The notes below the pieces were generated by a model that saw only the letters and a list, made by a program, of their open reading frames with translations, ran no database searches and was not told where the DNA came from. This document shows positions 14,607-19,406 of a stretch of DNA of 37,483 nt, piece by piece (positions within the stretch are counted from its first letter, which is position 1; each line of letters starts with the position of its first letter). The DNA is from a virus: IMG/VR virus record IMGVR_UViG_3300042914_001235, positions 1-37,483 of that record. One strand, written 5' to 3'. Position numbers and translations under genes: made by a program.

Positions 14607-14942
14607 TCACTTCGCCTGCTCACGCCACCCGCCTTCGGCGAACTTGCGGTACTGCCTGACCATCTCTCGATACTGTCGTCGTTCCGCTGGGTCATCCATG
14701 TAGTCAGCCCTGTCGTCGTAGTCGCGAATCCAGTTGTTCACGACCTCATCGATGACCGCCTCGACTTCCTCCTCGGTCACCTCGACTTCGTACCAACTGC
14801 TGCGACCCCGCCGATGGCGGGTTCTAGTGCGTGCCAGTTTGTCGATGAACGACAAGCACTCTGGGGACCACTCGTTCACCTCGTCGCCGAAGTAGAACAT
14901 GATGTCACCGTATAGCAATTCCGTTATTTTGACTTTTGCCAT
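14607..14942 (-). CDS. acidic helical protein, unknown function
   Basis: 111 residues. It has an early YGDIMFYFGDEVNEWSPE segment and then helices rich in Glu, Arg and Asp (VTEEEVEAVIDEVVNNWIRD, then YREMVRQYRKF). No motif is recognised. It is transcribed from its own promoter (14991-15019) and preceded by a leader hairpin and the binding site AGAGAAAGG. Confidence 0.55.
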   Translation of the reverse strand: MAKVKITELLYGDIMFYFGDEVNEWSPECLSFIDKLARTRTRHRRGRSSWYEVEVTEEEVEAVIDEVVNNWIRDYDDRADYMDDPAERRQYREMVRQYRKFAEGGWREQAK

Positions 14943-14961
14943 TTCCGTTTTCCTTTCTCTG

Positions 14962-14979
14962 GTCGGGTACCACCCCGAC
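14962..14979 (-). promoter_or_regulatory. leader hairpin with GTGGTA loop
   Basis: GTCGGG and CCCGAC pair around the loop GTGGTA, about 5 bases after the predicted transcript start and before the ribosome binding site. It is one of four such leader hairpins in the minus-strand cluster that share a GTGG loop but have different stems. Confidence 0.6.
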
Positions 14980-14990
14980 TCGTGGATACG

Positions 14991-15019
14991 AGCGTATCAC
15001 ATTTTTCGTCGCTTGTCAA
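14991..15019 (-). promoter_or_regulatory. sigma70-type promoter for the 14607-14942 gene
   Basis: On the minus strand, TTGACA (15019-15014), a 17-base spacer, TACGCT (14996-14991). The predicted start site is near 14985. Confidence 0.7.
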
Positions 15020-15041
15020 ATCGTAGATTTTTTTCGGTGCC

Positions 15042-15203
15042 TCATTTCTGCCTCGCTTGCCACACTTTCACGCCGAGATGAAAGAACGGGTAGACACACA
15101 CGCCCACCACGAACACCAACCCGACAGAACCCGACACCACTGCGACCGTGAGCATCACAACCCAAGTGTGCGACAATGCGTAACCCACTACGGGCGGTCT
15201 CAT
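15042..15203 (-). CDS. small membrane protein
   Basis: 53 residues from the ATG at 15203, with AGGAG 6-7 bases ahead. One long hydrophobic stretch (VVMLTVAVVSGSVGLVFVVG, then VCVYPFF) would form one or two membrane helices, with a short basic tail (KVWQARQK). It overlaps the 41-residue upstream frame by 4 bases. It is the last of a chain of five tiny coupled genes. The function is unknown, but early phage membrane proteins of this size often modify the host envelope. Confidence 0.55.
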   Translation of the reverse strand: MRPPVVGYALSHTWVVMLTVAVVSGSVGLVFVVGVCVYPFFHLGVKVWQARQK

Positions 15204-15325
15204 AGTTCTCTCCTTGTGACGAATCGCCACAGAGGGCGACCCTGCCCACGACACGCTCGCAACACGACCCACAGAGGGACGGCTACGGCTACCTCCACTA
15301 CGGCAAGCCAGAGAAGAGTTCTCAT
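15200..15325 (-). CDS. very small membrane-type protein
   Basis: 41 residues. ATG at 15325 overlaps the stop of the gene before it by 4 bases (ATGA) and its own stop overlaps the next ATG by 4. The sequence has a hydrophobic segment (LLWLAVVEVAVAVPLWVVL) and a basic end (RPLWRFVTRRE). The exact 4-base overlaps on both sides are the main reason to accept so short a gene. Confidence 0.45.
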   Translation of the reverse strand: MRTLLWLAVVEVAVAVPLWVVLRACRGQGRPLWRFVTRREL

Positions 15326-15498
15326 GCTTTGCGCCCTTTGGATAGTTGCTCGGTGCCGACATACCAGATACCGCCACCGCCTAACTTGTAGACATACGCC
15401 CCTGTCGGGTCGTCGTCGGCGTACCCGTAGAACTGTACGGGTAGTGAACCGTCAAGGGTGAGCCTGTCGCCCTCTTTGTAGCGTCGTTGCTTTGTCAT
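15322..15498 (-). CDS. small soluble protein, unknown function
   Basis: 58 residues, beta-rich (RYKEGDRLTLDG, VQFYGYADDDPTGAYVYKLG, GGIWYVGTEQL). It overlaps neighbours by 4 bases at each end. The aromatic and Gly content suggests a small barrel (SH3-like). No family is recognised. Confidence 0.5.
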   Translation of the reverse strand: MTKQRRYKEGDRLTLDGSLPVQFYGYADDDPTGAYVYKLGGGGIWYVGTEQLSKGRKA

Positions 15499-15641
15499 AC
15501 AGTCACCTCCTCGATAGCGGTATCGAGGTAGCCCTCATCGCTCCACAGTTGGGCAAGTTCTATTGCCTCGGTCTGTGTCAAGAGGTAGCCATTTACCTCT
15601 ACGCCACCTACCCAAACCGTGTACCGTTTTTCGTTGCTCAC
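15495..15641 (-). CDS. small protein, unknown function
   Basis: 48 residues from GTG at 15641, with GGAGG 7-8 bases ahead. It begins with strands (RYTVWVGGVEVNGYLL), then a helix (TEAIELAQLWSDEGY). Such short beta-alpha proteins with a W-x-GG-EV start occur in many actinophages. It overlaps both neighbours by 4 bases, suggesting translational coupling. Confidence 0.5.
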   Translation of the reverse strand: MSNEKRYTVWVGGVEVNGYLLTQTEAIELAQLWSDEGYLDTAIEEVTV

Positions 15642-15784
15642 TTGTAGACCTCCCTCTCTCGGATAAGTTCGTCGGACATCTCACGCAAGCGTCGGAACAC
15701 ATTCTGCGCGTCCTTGTTCATGATGTCTACCGCCAACCCGTCTAGCCAGTCAGTAGCGAGGTAGTCCCATAGTTCGGGGTTCAT
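15638..15784 (-). CDS. small helical protein, unknown function
   Basis: 48 residues from the ATG at 15784, overlapping neighbours by 4 bases at each end. An amphipathic helical sequence (WDYLATDWLDGLAVDIMNKD, then FRRLREMSDELIRERE). No motif is recognised. Confidence 0.5.
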   Translation of the reverse strand: MNPELWDYLATDWLDGLAVDIMNKDAQNVFRRLREMSDELIREREVYK

Positions 15785-15975
15785 GACAGTACCCACTTTC
15801 CGTTTATTCTCATGCCTCGCACCCCTCGCCGTTCCAGTTCGGCAAGTGTCGCAGACATTCGTTCTACGTTCTCGCTGAATACTCCTGCGTCCAGTTCTTC
15901 GTAGTGTGTGAATAGTTGTCCCGTGGTCATGGCGGACAGTTGGCGTACTGTCTGCTCGTACAGTTTGTAGTTCAC
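15781..15975 (-). CDS. small helical protein, unknown function
   Basis: 64 residues from GTG at 15975, two bases after the upstream stop and with GAGGGGG about 8 bases ahead; a farther upstream ATG would lie inside the previous gene. It is helical (LYEQTVRQLSAMTTGQLFTH, SENVERMSATLAELERRG) and ends in a small strand. It could be a dimer with a coiled-coil helix. Confidence 0.5.
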   Translation of the reverse strand: MNYKLYEQTVRQLSAMTTGQLFTHYEELDAGVFSENVERMSATLAELERRGVRGMRINGKWVLS

Positions 15976-15977
15976 GG

Positions 15978-16280
15978 TTACACCCCCTCGCAAGCCATGA
16001 GCGCATCGAGCCACTCGGTGACCTCTCGCGGACTGTTCGCGTACTCTTTCAGCGCGTCCCCGAGGTAGTCAAGTTCCATGTAGCCGAGGCTCTGCGGATT
16101 CAGAACGAACCGCGTACCGTAGTTCTCCTCACTCCAACCGATGAGGTCAAGGAAGAATAGAAACGGGTTGCTGTTCGTGTTACAGTTCAGCCCCCATTCG
16201 TAGCAGGCTTGCGCTTCGGGTGCGTATCTGTTCGGGCGTTCTAAGAACTCCCAAACATCGGTAATGGTTTCTGTTGTCAT
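15978..16280 (-). CDS. acidic protein, unknown function; first gene of a seven-gene mini-operon
   Basis: 100 residues, acidic and aromatic-rich (YEWGLNCNTNSN, LDLIGWSEENYGTRF). No motif is recognised. It has its own promoter and hairpin leader upstream, and is followed by six small genes (15975 down to 15042) almost without gaps. Confidence 0.55.
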   Translation of the reverse strand: MTTETITDVWEFLERPNRYAPEAQACYEWGLNCNTNSNPFLFFLDLIGWSEENYGTRFVLNPQSLGYMELDYLGDALKEYANSPREVTEWLDALMACEGV

Positions 16281-16287
16281 TGCGTTG

Positions 16288-16366
16288 CCTTTCTCTGTTG
16301 TTATTCGGTCACCGAAACCACTTCGGCGTTACCTTGTACCCTAGCGAGGTCGTGAGCCTCACGCAA
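16288..16366 (-). promoter_or_regulatory. promoter and repeated leader cassette of the 15978-16280 gene
   Basis: Minus strand: TTGCGT (16366-16361), 17 bases, TAGGGT (16343-16338). Near the start site follows a hairpin CCGAA-GTGGT-TTCGG (16326-16312), then a 24-base block (16311-16288) ending in AGAGAAAGG. The same 24 bases recur exactly at 16718-16695. A 15-base block across the -10 (16330-16344) also recurs there. Confidence 0.7.
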
Positions 16367-16393
16367 GCATTACCTGACTAGGGTCGCACTCTG

Positions 16394-16687
16394 CTATTCG
16401 TCCTCACCTCCGGAAATCACAACGCTCGGGAAGTACACAACGGTGCTACGCCCCATAGAGTCGCGCAAGATGTCCACCTCGGTAAGTTCCGTGATGAGGT
16501 CATAGTTCGACCGATACAGTCCCGAGCCGAGCAACATGAAACAGCGCGCCTCGTTATCGGTCACTATTCCGAGACACTGACGGTCGCCCATTCCGCGCCC
16601 CGAGTACGGGATAGCCTCGCCTGTTTCGTTGAGGTCAAGGTTCGCGCGTATCGCGTCCAACTCTGCCTCGCTTAGTTCGTATGTCAT
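16394..16687 (-). CDS. protein of unknown function
   Basis: 97 residues. It begins with a helix (LSEAELDAIRANLDLNETG) and has the segments GMGDRQCLGIVTDNEARCFML and SNYDLITELTEVDIL, so a mixed alpha-beta fold with two cysteines. No motif is recognised. It stands alone between two promoter-leader cassettes. Confidence 0.5.
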   Translation of the reverse strand: MTYELSEAELDAIRANLDLNETGEAIPYSGRGMGDRQCLGIVTDNEARCFMLLGSGLYRSNYDLITELTEVDILRDSMGRSTVVYFPSVVISGGEDE

Positions 16688-16694
16688 TGTCTAC

Positions 16695-16775
16695 CCTTTC
16701 TCTGTTGTTATTCGGTCAAGCCTCACCACGAGGCTCGCTACCTTGTACCCTAGTCGCCTATCGCTGACGAGTCAA
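16695..16775 (-). promoter_or_regulatory. promoter and repeated leader cassette of the 16394-16687 gene
   Basis: Minus strand: TTGACT (16775-16770), 17 bases, TAGGGT (16752-16747). It is followed by a hairpin AGCCTC-GTGGT-GAGGCT (16735-16719) about 5 bases after the expected start, and the 24-base block (16718-16695) with AGAGAAAGG. The hairpin stem differs from the 16312-16326 one while loop and flanks are kept. Confidence 0.72.
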
Positions 16776-16803
16776 GTCTCACACTTGGCTAGGGTCGTAT
16801 TCG

Positions 16804-17001
16804 TTATTCCTTGACGATTACCAACCCGTCACGGGTCAGACTGTCCCGAAACACTTCGCCAGCCTCACGCTTAGAGTAGCCCGAGAATGTCCGAGACTCG
16901 TAGAACGGTGACCCCCACGGGTTACCGTTCGGGTTCCTGTCCTTGACTAGGGCAGTCAGTATCCATGCCCCCGAGGGTACGGCTCGCTCGTAGGTAATCA
17001 T
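16804..17001 (-). CDS. small protein, unknown function
   Basis: 65 residues from ATG at 17001, overlapping the stop of the gene before it by 4 bases. It has a mixed beta-alpha sequence with aromatic and Asn/Pro-rich loop (ALVKDRNPNGNPWGSPFYES) and a helix near the end (KREAGEVFRDSL). No family is recognised. Confidence 0.55.
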   Translation of the reverse strand: MITYERAVPSGAWILTALVKDRNPNGNPWGSPFYESRTFSGYSKREAGEVFRDSLTRDGLVIVKE

Positions 17002-17210
17002 GAGATGTCCGCCCCACACTGTCCGCAAGGGTACGGGCACTTTTGCCATTCTTCGTCCCAAATAAAGATGCCTTCCCACGGGGCTATCGGGTGCTTAGCG
17101 TTGCCTTCGGGGTCAGTCTCGGGCAGTGTCACCCCACACTCGTAGCAGTATGCGTCCGCGTGATAGGTGAACCCTATCGGGCGGTATTTTGTGTAGTAGT
17201 CCGTTCTCAC
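16998..17210 (-). CDS. zinc-ribbon-like protein, unknown function
   Basis: 70 residues from GTG at 17210. Two cysteine pairs: YCYECGVTLPE near residue 22 and KCPYPCGQCGADIS at the end, a rubredoxin-like spacing that probably binds zinc. Small zinc proteins of this type in phages often touch RNA polymerase or nucleic acid, but that is not shown here. Confidence 0.6.
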   Translation of the reverse strand: MRTDYYTKYRPIGFTYHADAYCYECGVTLPETDPEGNAKHPIAPWEGIFIWDEEWQKCPYPCGQCGADIS

Positions 17211-17218
17211 TGTCTCTA

Positions 17219-17297
17219 CCCTTTCTCGGTAGTTATTCGGTCACGCCTCGGCGAGGCGTAGTACCTTGTGGACGGGTGAGGCTACGAACCCCACCCG
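17219..17297 (-). promoter_or_regulatory. diverged leader cassette of the 16998-17210 gene
   Basis: The distal part resembles the 16.3- and 16.7-kb cassettes: 17219-17242 matches the 24-base block with a few changes, and the TACCTTGT core (17262-17269) is kept. The -10 and -35 boxes are not. Instead CGGGTGAGG and CCCCACCCG (17273-17297) form a strong hairpin where the promoter would be. The small leader hairpin is ACGCCTC/GAGGCGT (17243-17259) with a GCC loop (minus strand) rather than GTGG. Confidence 0.5.
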
Positions 17298-17345
17298 CCC
17301 CGTATCGCCTAGCGATTCCGTTTAGCGGGTTTTCTTTCTTCCATG

Positions 17346-17762
17346 TCACGCACCTACCTTTGGTGTGTATTCGTACTGTCGTGTTGTTGCATTCCAACTG
17401 AAATCGTTCACGCCACTTGTGTTCCATGCCTGAGCATCATTTGCCCACATACGGAAGTGACCATTTGAACCATCCGCCATCTGATTGAACTGTGTTGCGT
17501 CAATCACGATGACTTCGTTTTCAATTTTTGCGCCAAAGGTGGTGAGCAATTCGGAAACGAATTTCTTTGTCTTGTCCAATCCACCCGCGTAGTAGAAACC
17601 GTGAAGTTCGCCATTGGGTGCTTTGATGATTGTTGGAACAACGGTGCGCGTGTGCTGTTTGTCTGAATAAAATGATGCACAAATTTTTCCCTTGACCAAT
17701 CGCACACCTTGAAAGATTTGTGCTGGTGTGAATGTGGTGTTGTCGTGAATGTAAGTGGTCAT
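17346..17762 (-). CDS. protein of unknown function, first of the minus-strand cluster
   Basis: 138 residues, first gene read leftward from the divergent region. Beta-rich N-terminal half (LVKGKICASFYSDKQHTRTV, GELHGFYYAGG), then helix (TKKFVSELLTTFGAKI), and an Asn-rich end (GSNGHFRMWANDAQAWN). I do not recognise the family. As the first gene behind the strongest-looking promoter here it is likely made early and abundantly. Confidence 0.55.
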   Translation of the reverse strand: MTTYIHDNTTFTPAQIFQGVRLVKGKICASFYSDKQHTRTVVPTIIKAPNGELHGFYYAGGLDKTKKFVSELLTTFGAKIENEVIVIDATQFNQMADGSNGHFRMWANDAQAWNTSGVNDFSWNATTRQYEYTPKVGA

Positions 17763-17780
17763 TCTCTGTTCCTTTCTCTC

Positions 17781-17840
17781 AGGGATTGAGCCACCTCAAC
17801 CCTCTAAGAAGAGCCTAGCGTACCCATCGCCACTTGTCAA
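17781..17840 (-). promoter_or_regulatory. main leftward promoter with GTGG-loop leader hairpin
   Basis: Minus strand: TTGACA (17840-17835), 17 bases, TAGGCT (17817-17812), which is close to consensus. The predicted start, near 17805, is followed at once by a hairpin AGGGTTGAG-GTGG-CTCAATCCCT (17803-17781, one bulged base), then AGAGAAAGGA and the ATG. The -35 lies inside a short palindrome ACTTG-A-CAAGT. Confidence 0.72.
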
Positions 17841-17961
17841 GTTTTTCCACTGTGACTCTTGACACACCAACGAATGTCATCAGACCGCAACAAACCTGTC
17901 AGGCACACCTAACAAACCCCCCACACTTGTAAGGTCACCCTAACAAGGCGGACTTCGCCAG

Positions 17962-17996
17962 AAGTTACCGACGGGTAACTTACTCGCGGGTAACTT
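17962..17996. repeat. inverted and direct repeats of GGTAACTT
   Basis: AAGTTACC (17962-17969), GGTAACTT (17974-17981) and GGTAACTT (17989-17996): one inverted pair and one direct pair, the latter 15 bases apart. Within C-rich flanking DNA this looks like a protein-binding array. Confidence 0.6.
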
Positions 17997-18016
17997 GTGG
18001 GGGGTGGGGGGTCGTG

Positions 18017-18078
18017 GTGGTCAAACGGTCACGGAGAGTGGTCAAACGCTGTGCGTGGTTGAGGTTCACGGAGAGTGG
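18017..18078. repeat. interleaved direct repeats (iteron-like)
   Basis: GTGGTCAAACG occurs at 18017-18027 and 18038-18048. TCACGGAGAGTGG occurs at 18029-18041 and 18066-18078. All copies are exact. Their interleaving and spacing are typical of initiator or regulator binding sites. Confidence 0.6.
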
Positions 18079-18208
18079 CGGACGGTGGCGAGGTCACGGG
18101 GGGTGTGCCGCGCCCTCCCCCTCCCTGTATATGTATAAGTGTCTGGGTGTGTGTTCATTTTTGTGGTTGGGTCACGTGCTGTGTGTCTTGGGGCTAGTTT
18201 TTTGCGCA

Positions 18209-18235
18209 GGGAGGGAGGCGGGGTGGGGGGAGGGG
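18209..18235 (+). other. G-quadruplex-forming motif
   Basis: Five G-runs of 3, 3, 4, 6 and 4 separated by loops of 1, 4, 1 and 1 bases on the plus strand. A second G-rich stretch (two G6 runs one T apart) starts near 17998. A quadruplex would form in the strand read as rightward leader RNA or the matching DNA strand. Confidence 0.5.
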
Positions 18236-18497
18236 TTTGTGTGTTTGTGAAGGTTTCGGGTGTTCGCTTCTGTGCTCATCGGCTACTGGCTACTGGTTCA
18301 TGTGTTGTGCGTAAGCACACCCCATGTAGTGGCGAGGGGCTATGAGCATTGAGGGGGCTGGTGGCGTTGGGCTACAGGTTTTTAGCCCCCCCAAGTTCTC
18401 TTTTACGCCTGAACCCGTCTGTTCTCTATACCGAAAGAAGGCGACCACCATCGGTCCCCTTTTCAGGCCATCTGTCCATGCGGTCTAACCATGCTGC

Positions 18498-18520
18498 CCT
18501 CGTCGATAGTTGTGACGAGG
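18498..18520. other. stem-loop CCTCGTC/GACGAGG
   Basis: A perfect 7-base stem with a 9-base loop, 125 bases before the first rightward gene. No T-run follows, so it is not an ordinary terminator. It could be a packaging, replication or mRNA-stability signal. Confidence 0.4.
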
Positions 18521-18644
18521 AGGAATGTAACCGTTTAGGGTCCGTATTCGCTAAGTTTTTGTGCGTCTCTCGACGTGACGCTGTGAGTGTAGCAGAGGAG
18601 TGTCCACTGTTCCAACATCGTCTTGTGGTACTGTTTTTGCACTG

Positions 18645-19406
18645 ATGGCACGTAAGCAGAATCCAATCAACGACATCATCAACACTGTTGGCGGCTGGTT
18701 GGGTGGTCGTGGTCCTGGCACGAACCCGCAGGTTCAAGCAGCGATGGATGCGACGAGGGCTGTGGGGAAGGTGGTGGATACGGCTACTGGCGGGTTCGGA
18801 CAAGCGTTGATTTCTGATGCTCAGAGGATGGCTCAGTCTGGGTCGTCTACGCCGTCGGCGTTGTATAAGACGGCTGCGGTGAATCTTGGTGCTGCTGCCG
18901 CTGGTGTGGGCGCTGCGAAGGTTGTGGGTAAAGCAGCAAGTAAGGTCGTTGAGTCTGGTGTTCCTGCAAAAGTAGTGAATAAGTTGACTGGTCAACAGGT
19001 GATTTTGCACGGCTCCCCTGTGAAAAATATTCGTACCCTGGAACCACTTACATCTTCCAAAATGGCACCAAACGTTCCAGTCAAAACTTTATATGGGATG
19101 AATCCCGAAACAGGTCAAACGGAAAATCTCGGGAAGTTCGTTGACGCTTATGCGCGTCAAGGTGGCAGGGGCGCAAAGTTGAAAGTTGATTCTCCTGGTT
19201 CTATTTATGTTGCCAAGGTTCCAAAGAGTTCAATAGTAAACCCTGCCTCTATCGGCCCCAACGCCAAGGTTTCGATAGTTTCTGCTCGCTCAACTGGGAA
19301 AGTAGTAAAAGAGATTCCTGTTTCTGGTTTGTCCGAGGCAGATTTGCAGCAGCGAGTTATCCAGGCTGTCAAACGTGCTGGTGCAAAGGTTCCCAAAAAG
19401 AAGTAA
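18645..19406 (+). CDS. protein with possible ADP-ribosyltransferase-like C-terminal domain
   Basis: 253 residues from ATG 18645; GTG 18600 (with AGAGGA touching it) would add 15 residues. The ATG has no ribosome binding site and could be read leaderless or by the GTG start. The first half is Ala/Gly/Val-rich and helical (AAVNLGAAAAGVGAAKVVGK). The second half begins VILHGSPVKNIRTLEPL and later has PGSIYVAKVPKSSIVNP and a Lys-rich end. The L-HGSP-x-IxxLxP start followed by an I-Y-V-A-K-V strand is one I have seen in phage proteins annotated as ADP-ribosyltransferase-like or minor virion proteins. It lies immediately before the terminase (one-base overlap), where a small terminase would be expected, but has no helix-turn-helix. 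Confidence 0.5.
   Translation: MARKQNPINDIINTVGGWLGGRGPGTNPQVQAAMDATRAVGKVVDTATGGFGQALISDAQRMAQSGSSTPSALYKTAAVNLGAAAAGVGAAKVVGKAASKVVESGVPAKVVNKLTGQQVILHGSPVKNIRTLEPLTSSKMAPNVPVKTLYGMNPETGQTENLGKFVDAYARQGGRGAKLKVDSPGSIYVAKVPKSSIVNPASIGPNAKVSIVSARSTGKVVKEIPVSGLSEADLQQRVIQAVKRAGAKVPKKK

Larger units (their letters stand above)
17863..18644. other. divergent non-coding region, possible origin and control region
   Basis: About 780 bases between the leftward and rightward genes with no credible protein; the short open frames here are low-complexity Gly/Val/Cys text without ribosome binding sites. The left part is C-rich on the plus strand and the middle very G- and T-rich. It holds repeats (listed separately), a G-quadruplex motif, an AT-rich patch TGTATATGTATAAG (18126-18139), a tandem GGCTACT pair, and hairpins at 18306-18319 (TGTGC-GTAA-GCACA), 18353-18390 (GGGGGCT with AGCCCCC) and 18498-18520. 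Rightward transcription of the packaging and capsid genes must begin here or run through, but I find no consensus promoter. Confidence 0.55.

Noticed and set aside
14562-14631. A functional tRNA gene.
   Set aside because: Acceptor and T-arm pairings exist, but D and anticodon arms do not form and the T-loop lacks the usual bases. I list it only as tRNA-like.
17859-17864. TTGACA on the plus strand as a rightward promoter.
   Set aside because: No -10 box lies at 16-18 bases.
17962-18078. A CRISPR array.
   Set aside because: The repeats are 8-13 bases, interleaved and few, without uniform spacers.
18014-18345. Open frames of 68-78 residues in the divergent region.
   Set aside because: They consist of Gly, Val, Cys and Arg text produced by G/T-rich DNA, have no ribosome sites, and overlap repeats.
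18353-18390. GGGGGCT/AGCCCCC stem as a transcription terminator.
   Set aside because: The T-run lies in the loop and not after the stem, and a competing smaller hairpin GGGCTA/TAGCCC overlaps it.
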